DNA from: Candidatus Eiseniibacteriota bacterium
GTDB taxonomy: Bacteria > Orphanbacterota > Orphanbacteria > Orphanbacterales > Orphanbacteraceae
Assembly: GCA_029262235.1 (NCBI GenBank)
Contig: JAJCZU010000008.1
Coordinates: 347,503 to 411,502 of the forward strand
Reading direction: 5' to 3'
DNA: 64,000 bases
Under the pieces are notes generated by a model that was not told where the DNA came from, did no database searches, and worked only from the letters and a program-made list of their open reading frames with translations. A program made the position numbers and the translations under genes. Shown here one piece after another: positions 47,650 to 56,739 of this stretch (position 1 is its first letter; each line of letters starts with the position of its first letter).

Positions 47650-48717
47650 ATGAACAGTGTAACCAATCCAATGCAGCACCAAAGGGCATTCCCGTTCGGG
47701 GCAGTCGCTATCGCAATACTCCGCATTCTGATCGTCGCGATCGTGGCGGTCCTGACTCCCGGTACTCCCGCGGCTCAGCAATCCGACATGGCAACCGTAG
47801 AATTCGAAGCCTACGATCCAGGAAAGATGATGGATGCGATGAAGAAGCCGGGGGGGCCGCCGGCCGGTGACGGGTTCTGGCTCGACGCGCGCAGCTTCGC
47901 TCCCGGCGAGATCATCATCGTCCATCAGCCGCAAAACGCAAAACTCAATAACCCGGACGGCTGGTCGTTCGATCCCGAGACTCTCCGAGGAGAATTTCTC
48001 GGTCGTCAATTCCACTTCTTCGATACGCCGACGGGGAAGATCGGACTGATCGGAATCGACCTCGACGACCCGCTGGGCGATCACTTTCTGACCGTGAGCG
48101 CACCAAACCCGAAGCACAACGGGCGCATGGATGTCATCGTCACGTGGAAACTCGAGATCGCGGACAAGGAGTTCCCGACGCAGGAACTGACGGTCGAATC
48201 GAAGTACGTCGAACTCTCCCCGGAAAATCAGAAGCGCACGAAAGAAGAAGGCGTACTGATCAGGAACGCGTTCATCAAGAACACGCGGCATCGGTACTTC
48301 CGGGAAGGCTTTCAGTCGCCCGTACCCGGAGCGCAGTCCGCGCGTTTCGGTGAGCGGCGCGTATTCAACGGCGTGCCGAAGAGTCCGCATACGGGGGCCG
48401 ATCTCCGCGCCGAAACGGGAACGCCCGTGCTCGCAACCGCCGAGGGCGTCGTGATCGAAACGGGCGACTTCTTCTACCTCGGAAACGTCGTTTTTCTCGA
48501 TCACGGTTACGGACTCATCAGCTACTACGCGCATCTCTCCGAAATTCTCGTCAGCGAAGGCGACATCGTAGGCGGCGGGGAGATTGTCGGCAAAGTGGGC
48601 GCGACCGGACGGGTTACCGGCCCTCATCTTCACTGGGGCGTCAAACTCCGCGACACGCGCGTGGATCCGTTTGCGCTCGTCGAACTCGACTTCAAAGCGC
48701 TGCTCGCCACACCGTAA
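47650..48717 (+). CDS. M23-family (LytM-type) metallopeptidase, exported
   Basis: A 355-residue cell-wall endopeptidase or related regulator. An N-terminal hydrophobic segment (residues ~17-40, AILRILIVAIVAVLTPGTPA) is a signal peptide or anchor. A beta-rich middle domain (EIIIVHQPQNAKLN, HFLTVSAPNP) precedes the LytM domain with zinc ligands HTGAD (H247, D251) and HLHWG (H326, H328), so the catalytic set is intact. The ATG at 47650 has no Shine-Dalgarno; an ATG at 47671 is also possible. Followed by mscS. Confidence 0.85.
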   Translation: MNSVTNPMQHQRAFPFGAVAIAILRILIVAIVAVLTPGTPAAQQSDMATVEFEAYDPGKMMDAMKKPGGPPAGDGFWLDARSFAPGEIIIVHQPQNAKLNNPDGWSFDPETLRGEFLGRQFHFFDTPTGKIGLIGIDLDDPLGDHFLTVSAPNPKHNGRMDVIVTWKLEIADKEFPTQELTVESKYVELSPENQKRTKEEGVLIRNAFIKNTRHRYFREGFQSPVPGAQSARFGERRVFNGVPKSPHTGADLRAETGTPVLATAEGVVIETGDFFYLGNVVFLDHGYGLISYYAHLSEILVSEGDIVGGGEIVGKVGATGRVTGPHLHWGVKLRDTRVDPFALVELDFKALLATP

Positions 48718-48771
48718 ATCGATGGAAGGAATCCGCGCGCCGCGCCAGGCCGCGCACGAAAGGAGGCTGGA

Positions 48772-49602
48772 ATGGATCAGGAGACTATGAAGAAAGCCAT
48801 CGAGAGCCTGATTCCCATAATCACGGAGTACGGTCTCAAAGTGATCGGCGCCATCGCGATTCTCGTGGCCGGGCGCATCCTGGCCGGCATCGTGGCACGA
48901 GCTGCGGAAAAAGCGATGACGAAGGGGAATATCGATCCCGCGCTGCGCGGATTTCTTACGAATTTCGTGCGGATCGGGGTCATCACGTTCGCGGTCATTG
49001 CGGCGCTTGCCGCATTCGGCATTCAAACCACTTCGTTCATCGCGGTTCTCGGCGCCGCCGGTTTCGCGATCGGCATGGCGCTGCAGGGCTCGCTCGGCAA
49101 CTTCGCATCCGGCGTTCTTCTTCTCGTCTTCCGCCCGTTTCGGATCAACGACGCCGTCGTGATTGCCGGGCAGAAGGGAAAAGTAACGGAGATCGGCATC
49201 TTCACGACCACGCTCAATACGTTCGACAACCGCAGAATCATCATACCGAACGGCCTCATCACCGGGGACGTCATCGAAAACATCAACACGAATCCCACGC
49301 GCCGTGTCGACATGACAGCCGGCATCGGCTACGCGTCCGACTACGACAAGGCCAAGGTCATCCTCGAGAAGATTCTCGCCGAACATCCGAAAGTACTGAA
49401 AGACCCGGAACCGAAGGTCGCGCTCATGGAGCTTGCGGATTCGTCGGTGAACTTCAACGTTCGTCCCTGGTGCAACGCGGCGGATTACTGGGACGTCTGG
49501 TCAGACGTGCAGACGTCGATCAAACGTGAATTCGACAAGGCGGGGATCGAAATTCCGTTCCCACAGCGCGACGTGCATCTCCATAACGAAGCAACGAACT
49601 AA
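48772..49602 (+). CDS. mscS: MscS-family mechanosensitive channel
   Basis: A 276-residue inner-membrane channel relieving turgor on osmotic downshift. Three membrane segments cover residues ~18-125. TM3 is present as VLGAAGFAIGMALQGSLGNFASG with the small-residue packing pattern (quoted in part: AAGFAIGMALQGSLGNFASG). The beta domain follows: FRINDAVVIAGQKGKVTEIG, IIPNGLI, and RRVDMTAGIGYASDYDKA. Length close to E. coli MscS. AAAGGAGG precedes the ATG. It converges with the membrane glycosyltransferase, four bases apart. Confidence 0.94.
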   Translation: MDQETMKKAIESLIPIITEYGLKVIGAIAILVAGRILAGIVARAAEKAMTKGNIDPALRGFLTNFVRIGVITFAVIAALAAFGIQTTSFIAVLGAAGFAIGMALQGSLGNFASGVLLLVFRPFRINDAVVIAGQKGKVTEIGIFTTTLNTFDNRRIIIPNGLITGDVIENINTNPTRRVDMTAGIGYASDYDKAKVILEKILAEHPKVLKDPEPKVALMELADSSVNFNVRPWCNAADYWDVWSDVQTSIKREFDKAGIEIPFPQRDVHLHNEATN

Positions 49603-49606
49603 CGGA

Positions 49607-50926
49607 TCAGCCGGCCGGCTCAGCTGCCGGCAGTGACTCGAGCGGGCGTGAGCCGAAGATCGCGAGCAATGCGTACGCCTGGAAAATGGCGACAACCGGC
49701 AATCCCGGGATCAGGAAGCGCGCGCTCGCGAATACGAGCATCGGCCCCGTGATCACGGCGCCGAGCCATACGAAGAGCCAGATGTCGGCCGTGTCACCCC
49801 TGGGCCCGATGCCGGCTGCGACCAGTCTCCGCGAACGAAGACGAACGACGACCCCCGCAAGAAACAGCAACGTACCGGCCACATGGAGCGGAATCTCGAG
49901 CGCCGTCCGCACGATCCGCTGTTCGCGATGCAGCGAGATCGGACTCCCGAGATCCCAGATGTCGCGTTTCCAGTTCGCGAGATAGAAGAAGCGCTCGCGC
50001 AGCAACCACGCGACTTTTCCGGGGCGCGCAAGCACGAACCGGATTCCGGTCGGCTCCACGACTTCGGGGTACGGGTAGGACGCGCCGGTCGCGTTCGGAT
50101 TGTACGCAACGCGGATGCGAAACTCGGACCCCTTGCCCACGAACAATGCGCGACCCTCCCGCACCGAGTGATGCCACGACCACGCGCCGAGCAGAAGCAG
50201 GCACGGCGCGAGAAACAGCAGCGACGCGCGCGCGTTTCGACGAAGGGATGCGCGGGCGGGCAGCGGGTCTCGTTCACCGGCGCCGGGCGCGGGGCGGAAC
50301 AGCAGCGCGACTGCCGCGAACGGCACGAGCGGGAAGTAGCGCACCTGCTGCAGCGTAAGAAGCGTGGCGAGCAGCGACGCGGCCACGAGCAGGGCGGCGC
50401 GCGGGGCATGTGACGCGCCCGTGACGCGGAACGCCCGCACCATCACCCATGTAAACAGCGCGAAGCAGAACCCCTGCAGCACCTCGCCCTGCAGCAGGTT
50501 CACATAAGCGTGCCAGTCGAGCGAAAGGGCCAGAATCGCGCCGGCGATCCATCCGGCGTTGCGGCGAACATGTCGTTCGCCGAGATACACGGTGATCGCG
50601 ATCGTTCCGAGGAACAGAAGACCGTTCAGCAGTTTGAGTCCGAGGAAGAGCCCGCGGTCGAGCGGATAGAGCCGGTCGATCGCGCCCAGATACATCTGAT
50701 AGCCGGGAGAATGGTAGATGTCGTCGAGGTTCAGAAAGTCGCCGCTCTCTGCAATCGACTTCATCCCCTTGATGTAAGACGGCCCGTCGATTTTCAGCAC
50801 GCTCACGAACCACGGCTCGTCCCGCGTTACGACTGTAAGACGAAGGGTGAGCAGCAGGCCTGCGAGGATCAGGACGCTCGCGACGAACGCCACGGCATTG
50901 CTGCGCTGAAACCACGATCGCGACAT
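49607..50926 (-). CDS. Polytopic membrane glycosyltransferase (GT39/ArnT-like)
   Basis: A 439-residue protein with about 10-11 membrane segments. After the first helix comes a periplasmic loop with ITRDEPWF-like VVTRDEPWFVSVLKIDGPSY and SPGYQMYLGAIDRLYPL, resembling the Asp/Glu-containing first loop of lipid-linked sugar transferases (PMT/ArnT type). Most likely it transfers a sugar from a polyprenyl phosphate to a glycan, lipid or protein on the periplasmic side. The ATG at 50926 (MSRSWFQRSN) is chosen over a 14-residue longer form. Divergent from the D-threonine aldolase-type gene. Confidence 0.72.
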   Translation of the reverse strand: MSRSWFQRSNAVAFVASVLILAGLLLTLRLTVVTRDEPWFVSVLKIDGPSYIKGMKSIAESGDFLNLDDIYHSPGYQMYLGAIDRLYPLDRGLFLGLKLLNGLLFLGTIAITVYLGERHVRRNAGWIAGAILALSLDWHAYVNLLQGEVLQGFCFALFTWVMVRAFRVTGASHAPRAALLVAASLLATLLTLQQVRYFPLVPFAAVALLFRPAPGAGERDPLPARASLRRNARASLLFLAPCLLLLGAWSWHHSVREGRALFVGKGSEFRIRVAYNPNATGASYPYPEVVEPTGIRFVLARPGKVAWLLRERFFYLANWKRDIWDLGSPISLHREQRIVRTALEIPLHVAGTLLFLAGVVVRLRSRRLVAAGIGPRGDTADIWLFVWLGAVITGPMLVFASARFLIPGLPVVAIFQAYALLAIFGSRPLESLPAAEPAG

Positions 50927-50960
50927 GGGCGGAACCGTATCACGGAGGGGCGCACACCCA

Positions 50961-50989
50961 TAGATCAATTCGGGGCGCGCCTATATAAT
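50961..50989 (+). promoter_or_regulatory. Promoter with perfect TATAAT giving a leaderless mRNA
   Basis: TATAAT at 50984-50989 ends seven bases before the ATG at 50997. TAGATC (50961-50966) lies 17 bases upstream as a weak -35 (3/6). No Shine-Dalgarno precedes either the ATG at 50988 or that at 50997, so initiation on a leaderless transcript is the simplest reading. Confidence 0.5.
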
Positions 50990-50996
50990 GATAGCC

Positions 50997-52151
50997 ATGT
51001 TCGAACATCTGAATCCGTCCGACTACCTCGTTCCGGAAGAAGCCGTTCGCCAGGTACTGACCCCGGCGCTCGTTTTTCACGGAGAGTCGATCCGCAGCAA
51101 TCTGCGCCGCGTGATCGCGTGCGCCGGCGGCGATCCCAATCGCTGGCGTCCGCACATGAAGACATCGAAGTCTCCGCATGTGTTTCGCGAAATGCTGGCG
51201 CTCGGGATTCGTCACTTCAAATGCGCGACCACGCGCGAAGCCGAAGTCTTTCTCCGCACGGCGTCAGAAGCGGACGAACCAATCGATCTTCTGGTCGCCT
51301 ACACGCTTTACGGGCCGGCGCTCGAACGGCTCGAGAAACTGGCGGCGGAGTATCCGCAGCACGCCATGGCGACAATCACGGAGGAGGAAGACCATGCGCG
51401 TGCGGTCCCCGAAGGGATCGGGCTCTACGTAGACGTGAACTCCGGCATGAACCGGACCGGGATTCCGATGGATCGCACCGACGATATCCTGCGCGTGGCA
51501 CGCGCGATCCGCTCGTTCCGAGGCGTGCATTTCTACGACGGGCACATGCTCGGCGTACCGGGCGCTCACGACCGGTCGCAGGCGGCCGCGCGCGGATACG
51601 AAACGGCGTGCACGATCGTGCGTTCCCTCGCAACAGCCGGCATTCCCGTTCCCGAACTGTTGACGAGCGGAACGCCCGTTCTCGAAGACGGCATTCGATT
51701 CGCGCCGTTCGCGGCGCTCGAAGGCACGGTGCATCGCATTTCCGCCGGCACGGCGCAACTGCACGACGCCCGCAGCCAGGAACTCATGCCCGATTTCGGT
51801 TTCCAGCCGGGCGCCACAGTGCTCGTTCGCGTCATCAGCTTCCCGCGCCCCGGGTGGATCACGGTCGACTGCGGCTCGAAAGGGATCGCGGCCGAAGCGG
51901 GAACACCCGTGGCCTGCGTGCTCGGACACCCGGAGTACGAGGTCGAGACCGTCACCGAAGAGCACATCGGGATCCGTATTCCCGCAGGCGAGAAACCCCC
52001 GGCCCGCGGCACGCTGCTTCAGCTCATCCCGCGCCATGTGTGCCCGACCGTCAATCTGGCCGAGCACGCGCTCTGGGTCGAGAACGGCCGCTTGAAGGAA
52101 ATCGTCCCGATCGCCGCGCGCGCGCACGACCTGCTGGTGGACTCCGCATGA
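50997..52151 (+). CDS. D-threonine aldolase/D-serine dehydratase-type PLP enzyme
   Basis: A 384-residue fold-type III PLP enzyme (alanine racemase-like barrel plus beta domain). The PLP lysine lies in RWRPHMKTSKSP near residue 57. Barrel motifs VDVNSGMNRTGIP and HFYDGHMLG follow. The C-terminal PRHVCPTVNLAEHA carries the His-x-Cys pair that binds the divalent metal in D-threonine aldolase and eukaryotic-type D-serine dehydratase. Reaction therefore probably cleavage or deamination of a D-beta-hydroxy amino acid. Its stop overlaps the rlmD start as ATGA. An ATG at 50988 inside the -10 box is less likely. Confidence 0.85.
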   Translation: MFEHLNPSDYLVPEEAVRQVLTPALVFHGESIRSNLRRVIACAGGDPNRWRPHMKTSKSPHVFREMLALGIRHFKCATTREAEVFLRTASEADEPIDLLVAYTLYGPALERLEKLAAEYPQHAMATITEEEDHARAVPEGIGLYVDVNSGMNRTGIPMDRTDDILRVARAIRSFRGVHFYDGHMLGVPGAHDRSQAAARGYETACTIVRSLATAGIPVPELLTSGTPVLEDGIRFAPFAALEGTVHRISAGTAQLHDARSQELMPDFGFQPGATVLVRVISFPRPGWITVDCGSKGIAAEAGTPVACVLGHPEYEVETVTEEHIGIRIPAGEKPPARGTLLQLIPRHVCPTVNLAEHALWVENGRLKEIVPIAARAHDLLVDSA

Positions 52152-53590
52152 ACATCGTCTACCCGGTGAAAAAAGGCCAGGTCGTCGAACTGGCGATCGA
52201 AAAGCTCGCCTTCGGCGGAAAGGGAATCGCCCGCATCGACGGCTACACCGTATTCGTGCACCGCGCGCTCCCCGGCTCGCGCGTGGAAGCGCGGATTACG
52301 CGGCGCAAAAAGAGCCATGCCGAAGCGGACATCCTGTCCGTAATCGAACCGTCCCCGCTCGCCGTGCCCGCTCGCTGCGACCACTTCGGTTTATGCGGCG
52401 GCTGCCTGCATCAGAACCTCGCCTACGACGCGCAGCTCTCTTCGAAACAGGAACAGGTGCGCGGGATATTCGCATCCACCGAACATCTGCGCGATCTCGA
52501 AATCCTCGCGCCGATCCCGGCCGAGCCGCCGTACGAATACCGGAACAAAATGGAGTACTCGTTCAGCAACACGCGCTGGCTGGACGACGACGAAATCGGC
52601 ACCGACGCCGAAGTGGACCGCTTCGCGCTCGGCCTGCATATCAAAGGGCGGTTCGACCGCGTGCTGAACATCGATCGCTGCCACTTGCAGAGCGAAGACG
52701 GTTCGCGCATCCTCGTCGCCGCGCGCAACGCCGCCCGCGAGTCGGGCATCATGGCGTATACCACGAAATCGCACGAGGGGTTCTGGCGCTTCCTGCTGAT
52801 CCGCGAGGGGATCAATACCGGCGAGTGGATGGTGAACCTCATCACGAACGAGTGCGAGCCGGGATCGATGGAGGAGCGCGGCGCGGAGCGTGTGCTCACC
52901 GCGATTCGCGAGTGCGGCGCCCCGGTCACGACGCTGCTGCACGGGACCACGGCGAGCAAGTCGTCCGTCGCATACTGTGAAAACGTGCGCGTGATCACGG
53001 GCGAAGGCGTCATCAGCGAAACTCTGTTCGGCCTTGCGTTCGAAATCGGCCCGAACACGTTCTTTCAAACGAATACGCGCCAGGGAGAGCGGCTCTTCGA
53101 AGAAGCGCTGGGGCGGGGCGATCTCGCGAAGGAAAGCGTGGTCTGGGACCTTTACTGCGGCGCGGGCGCCCTCACACTTCCGATCGCGCAGCAGGTGAAG
53201 CAGGTCGTCGGAATCGAAATGATCGAGGAGGCCGTGTTGCTCGGGCGGAAAAACGCCGCGGCGAACGGCATCGAGAACGCCACTTTCATCGCGGCCGATA
53301 TGAAGGACGTTCTCGGCAAGCGTGCCGATCTCGGTTCACTGCCGGAACCGGACTGCGTTTATCTCGATCCGCCGCGCGACGGTCTGCACCCGGACGTGCT
53401 GGCGAGCCTCGCCCGATTCCGGCCGGCGCGCATCGTGTACGTTTCGTGCAATCCGTCGACGTTCGCGCGCGATCTCGACGGACTCGCAGGCGCGGGCTAC
53501 GACGTGCACCCCGTGCGTCCCGTCGACATGTTCCCGCACACCGCGCACATCGAGTGCGTCACGCATCTTACGCGCCGGGGCGAATCTTAG
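52148..53590 (+). CDS. rlmD: 23S rRNA (uracil-C5)-methyltransferase, RlmD/RumA type
   Basis: An SAM-dependent enzyme making m5U in 23S rRNA. The 480-residue protein has an N-terminal TRAM domain (VVELAIEKLAFGGKGIARID), the iron-sulfur cysteines CDHFGLCGGC plus a later C in DRCHLQ, FFQTNTRQGERLF, the SAM site WDLYCGAGALTLPIA, YLDPPRDGLHP, and the catalytic Cys in VYVSCNPSTFARDL. The start is the ATG at 52148, coupled to the upstream gene. A much longer open frame upstream is spurious. The 3' end overlaps glpG by 23 bases on the opposite strand. Confidence 0.92.
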   Translation: MNIVYPVKKGQVVELAIEKLAFGGKGIARIDGYTVFVHRALPGSRVEARITRRKKSHAEADILSVIEPSPLAVPARCDHFGLCGGCLHQNLAYDAQLSSKQEQVRGIFASTEHLRDLEILAPIPAEPPYEYRNKMEYSFSNTRWLDDDEIGTDAEVDRFALGLHIKGRFDRVLNIDRCHLQSEDGSRILVAARNAARESGIMAYTTKSHEGFWRFLLIREGINTGEWMVNLITNECEPGSMEERGAERVLTAIRECGAPVTTLLHGTTASKSSVAYCENVRVITGEGVISETLFGLAFEIGPNTFFQTNTRQGERLFEEALGRGDLAKESVVWDLYCGAGALTLPIAQQVKQVVGIEMIEEAVLLGRKNAAANGIENATFIAADMKDVLGKRADLGSLPEPDCVYLDPPRDGLHPDVLASLARFRPARIVYVSCNPSTFARDLDGLAGAGYDVHPVRPVDMFPHTAHIECVTHLTRRGES

Positions 53591-54467
53591 CGCCGGCGAA
53601 ACCGGCCGCGCATCCCGCCACGAGGCCCGCTACATGCGCGCCGTTCGCGATCGGACCGACGAGCCCCGTGAAGCAGATCACGAGCCAGCCGATCATGAAC
53701 GCCACGGTCGAAGGGGCCACGTAGTACCCGGACCACGGGTCGAACTTGCTCTTCATCCAGACATAACCGAGCAGCGCGAACACGACACCCGACATACCGC
53801 CGAATCGCGGCCCGCTCACGGCGTACTGCGCCACGTTCGAGAACGCGGCCGTGCCGAGCACGAGCAGCGCGATCGTGCGCGGACCCTGAAGCCGTTCGAT
53901 CACACTCCCGAGATCCTTCAGCCAGAGCATGTTGAACAGAATGTGCAGGATGCCGCCGTGAAAGAAGATGGGCGTGATGAGCCGCCAGATCTGGCCCGAG
54001 CGCACTTCGGTGAGCCCCTGCCACCACGGCATTCCCGGCGGCGGAATATGTTCCGAGATGAAGAGAAAGCGAACCGGTTCGATGTTCGTACCGAGCCGCG
54101 TGAGCACCGCCACGACGGCGCTGATCACGATGAGGGCGAGCGTGAAATGCCCGACACCCGCGATGTTGCGCTCGTGCCAGTTGTCTTCCTGCCGCTCGAA
54201 CCGCTTCAATGACTGCTTCGCCTGCTTGATTTCGCGCAGGCGTTCACGCCCCGCGGCGTCAGCCTTCTGCTTCACCGCCGGATCGTCCATGCTGCTTTCG
54301 AAGCTCGCGAAATGCGTCCGCGCCTTCTCGACATCGTCCTCGGCCAGAATCCAGACACCGAACACACCGCCCGTGTCTTCACGCACATCGCTTCGAATTC
54401 CCTCGGCGAACAGGAAGTCGCGAAAAAGCGTCGCGCGCGATTCGGGCAGTGTTCCGATCTTTCTCAT
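53568..54467 (-). CDS. glpG: Rhomboid intramembrane serine protease, GlpG type
   Basis: A 299-residue six-helix membrane protease with an N-terminal cytoplasmic domain like that of E. coli GlpG (residues 1-95). The rhomboid core shows HGGILHILFNMLW (H170, H175, N179), the nucleophile SGPRFGGMSGVVFALLGYVW (S226), and GANGAHVAGL-type IANGAHVAGLVAG (H278). The similarity to GlpG around the active site is very close. Such proteases cut transmembrane segments; in some bacteria rhomboids process C-terminal sorting tags, which is notable given the tailed secreted proteins here, but no link is shown. Convergent overlap with rlmD. Confidence 0.92.
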   Translation of the reverse strand: MRKIGTLPESRATLFRDFLFAEGIRSDVREDTGGVFGVWILAEDDVEKARTHFASFESSMDDPAVKQKADAAGRERLREIKQAKQSLKRFERQEDNWHERNIAGVGHFTLALIVISAVVAVLTRLGTNIEPVRFLFISEHIPPPGMPWWQGLTEVRSGQIWRLITPIFFHGGILHILFNMLWLKDLGSVIERLQGPRTIALLVLGTAAFSNVAQYAVSGPRFGGMSGVVFALLGYVWMKSKFDPWSGYYVAPSTVAFMIGWLVICFTGLVGPIANGAHVAGLVAGCAAGFAGAKIRPGA

Positions 54468-54511
54468 GGGAAGTCTCTCGTTTCGGGGCGCGTGGGCGCC
54501 CGGCCCGGGAC

Positions 54512-55885
54512 TTACGCGAGGTTCGCGTATTCTTTCAGAAACACGATCGCCGTCTGGATGCCGCGCCGGAAGTTCGGCAGATAAAAACGCTCGTCCGGCG
54601 AATGGATCTGGTCGCTGTTGAGACCGAAGCCCATGAGCACCGTTTCGAGTCCGAGATGCTTCTGGAATTCGCCGACAACGGGGATCGATCCGCCTTCACG
54701 GCCGTACACCGGTTCCTTGCCGAAGATTTCGCCGTACGCGTGCGCCGCCGCTTTCATCGCGGGCGTGTTGTAGTCCACGATGCTCGCCGGGGCCCCGTGC
54801 TCCGCCTCGATTTTGACCCGCACCGTGGGCGGCGTGATCTTGTTCACGTAATCCGTAAAGAGCTTTTTGATTTCGTCCGGATCCTGATCCGGAACGAGAC
54901 GCATCGAAACTTTGGCGTGCACGGTAGAGGGGAGAACCGTCTTGGCGCCCGGCCCCGTGTAGCCGCCGATGATGCCGTGCACGTCGAGAGTCGGCCGCGC
55001 GCCGAGCCGCTCCGCGAGTCCGTATTCCGGCTCGCCCCAGAGCGCGGGCGCCCCGGCTTCTTCGAGCCAGATCTTTTCGTCGATCGGATACTCCGCGAGC
55101 GTTTTGCGTTCGTCGTCCGAAAGCGGGCGCACCTTGTCGTAGAAACCGGGGATCAGAATACGCCCCTCTTCGCTCTTCAGCTTCGCGATGATGTGACAGA
55201 GCGCGTTCAACGGATTGTCGATGCTGCCGCCGAAGCCGCCCGAATGCAGATCGCGCGACGGGCCCGTAACGTCCATCAGCACATAGCACATGCCGCGCAG
55301 TCCGTACGTGATCGAAGGCTGCTCGGCGCTCAGGATCGACGTGTCGGAAATCAGCGCGACATCGGCCGCGAGCAGTTTCTTGTTCGCGGGAAGAAACGCC
55401 TCCAGACTTTCGCCGCCGCTCTCTTCTTCGCCTTCGAAAATGTACTTCACGTTGACCGGCATCCTGCCTTCCGACTTCAGATACGCTTCCGCCGCCTTCA
55501 CATGAATGTAGAGCTGGCCCTTGTCATCGCAGGAACCGCGCGCGTAAATATAGTCGTCGCGAATGTCCGGCTCGAACGGCGGCGTGGTCCAGAGCTCGTA
55601 CGGCTCCGGCGGCTGCACGTCATAGTGCCCGTACACGAGAACCGTCGGCTTGTCGTCACCGGCGTGCAGCCAGTCGCCATAAATGATCGGGTGGCGCTTC
55701 GTGTCGTGCACCTTCACATTTTCGATACCGGCCTTCTTCATCGCTTCGGCGAGCCAGTCGGCGGCCTTGCGCACTTCGGCCATCTTGCTGTCGTCCGTAC
55801 TGACACTCGGAATCTTCAGAAAATCGGTCAGCTCCGTCAGAAACCGGTCCTGATTCTCGTTCGCATAATTCATCGTGCTCGACAT
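54512..55885 (-). CDS. M20-family metallodipeptidase
   Basis: A 457-residue dizinc peptidase resembling dipeptidase/CNDP-like enzymes. Metal site segments are VYGHYDVQPPEPYELWTTPP near residues 85-105, ARGSCDDKGQLYIHVKA near 117-130 and FEGEEESGGESLE near 150-162, with SITYGLRGMCYVLMDVTG opening the dimerisation domain. EGGSIPVV and FGLNSDQIHSPDERF near the end supply later ligands. No signal peptide, so cytoplasmic. It probably hydrolyses dipeptides or N-acyl amino acids. It follows yceH by 9 bases. Confidence 0.93.
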   Translation of the reverse strand: MSSTMNYANENQDRFLTELTDFLKIPSVSTDDSKMAEVRKAADWLAEAMKKAGIENVKVHDTKRHPIIYGDWLHAGDDKPTVLVYGHYDVQPPEPYELWTTPPFEPDIRDDYIYARGSCDDKGQLYIHVKAAEAYLKSEGRMPVNVKYIFEGEEESGGESLEAFLPANKKLLAADVALISDTSILSAEQPSITYGLRGMCYVLMDVTGPSRDLHSGGFGGSIDNPLNALCHIIAKLKSEEGRILIPGFYDKVRPLSDDERKTLAEYPIDEKIWLEEAGAPALWGEPEYGLAERLGARPTLDVHGIIGGYTGPGAKTVLPSTVHAKVSMRLVPDQDPDEIKKLFTDYVNKITPPTVRVKIEAEHGAPASIVDYNTPAMKAAAHAYGEIFGKEPVYGREGGSIPVVGEFQKHLGLETVLMGFGLNSDQIHSPDERFYLPNFRRGIQTAIVFLKEYANLA

Positions 55886-55894
55886 CGGTTCTCC

Positions 55895-56575
55895 TTATTC
55901 GAACTGAGTCCGAAACGTTCGCAGTTCTTCACGGAGCGCCGCGATTTCGCCGCGCAGCTCCTGTACTTCGTTTTCGAGTTTTTCGATCCGCTCGTCGTAC
56001 TCGGGAACGAGCGCGCTTCCCGCGCGCGTCGGCTCCATCGCCGTTTCGTCGATCTCCGGCTCGCCCGCCAGCCGATGCATATAGCGGTTCTCTTTGCGGC
56101 CCGCCTGGCGCGGCAGCTTGACGACGAGCGAAGGATCCCGCTCGTGCAGGGCTTCGAGCGTGCGCGTCACTTCGTCGAGCCCGCCGAACTCGTGCATGCG
56201 ACCGCTTCGTCCGCGAATCTCACCCACCGTCTGCGGGCCGCGCAGCATCAGAACCGCAAGCGCCACCGTTTCCGCGTGCGGAAGCCCCGTGAGTTCACGG
56301 TAGCGATGCCGATACTTTCGCGTGCGGCTGCCGGCTCCGTCCACTTCGACGATCAGACCCTTGTCACGCATTCCGCGCACGGTCTGTTCCACCGCAATCT
56401 GCGAATACATGACGACCGGCTCCCGGTTCGATTTCTGATTGCACGCGTTCGTGAGCGCGTTCACCGTCAGCGGGTAATATTCCGGTGTCGTCAGTTCCTT
56501 TTCGATCAGACAGCCGAGAATGCGCACCTCGACGTCGCTCAAGAATCCTTTTTTCGCCGTTGCTTCCACTTCCAT
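55895..56575 (-). CDS. yceH: YceH-family (DUF480) winged-helix protein
   Basis: A 226-residue protein of a widespread uncharacterised family with two winged-helix folds. Diagnostic segments are EVRILGCLIEKELTTPEYYPL, LTNACNQKSNREPVV (residues 18-55), GPQTVGEIRGRSGRM near residue 130 and RKENRYMHRLAG near 172. The C-terminus is a coiled coil (residues 195-226, EKLENEVQELRGEIAALREE), also usual in the family. It may bind DNA, but no function is established. Transcribed with the M20 peptidase. Confidence 0.9.
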   Translation of the reverse strand: MEVEATAKKGFLSDVEVRILGCLIEKELTTPEYYPLTVNALTNACNQKSNREPVVMYSQIAVEQTVRGMRDKGLIVEVDGAGSRTRKYRHRYRELTGLPHAETVALAVLMLRGPQTVGEIRGRSGRMHEFGGLDEVTRTLEALHERDPSLVVKLPRQAGRKENRYMHRLAGEPEIDETAMEPTRAGSALVPEYDERIEKLENEVQELRGEIAALREELRTFRTQFE

Positions 56576-56739
56576 CAGCTTGCGCCTCCGCCCGGGATAT
56601 GATCAGGAGCATGAATCGATTGATCGCTTCAGAATAGCAGCGGGAAGCGTGAGAAGGCAATCAGGGTGGTCGTTACGGCCGGCGAACGCGTGTTCGCGCG
56701 CGTGGATTCGAATAGGGGGCGTGCGAGCGGGTTTCAGGC

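Noticed and set aside
50510..52147. N-terminal extension of the rlmD frame (over 540 residues)
   Set aside because: The extension overlaps the D-threonine aldolase-type gene in another frame and has shadow-like composition; rlmD has a natural ATG start in ATGA overlap at 52148.
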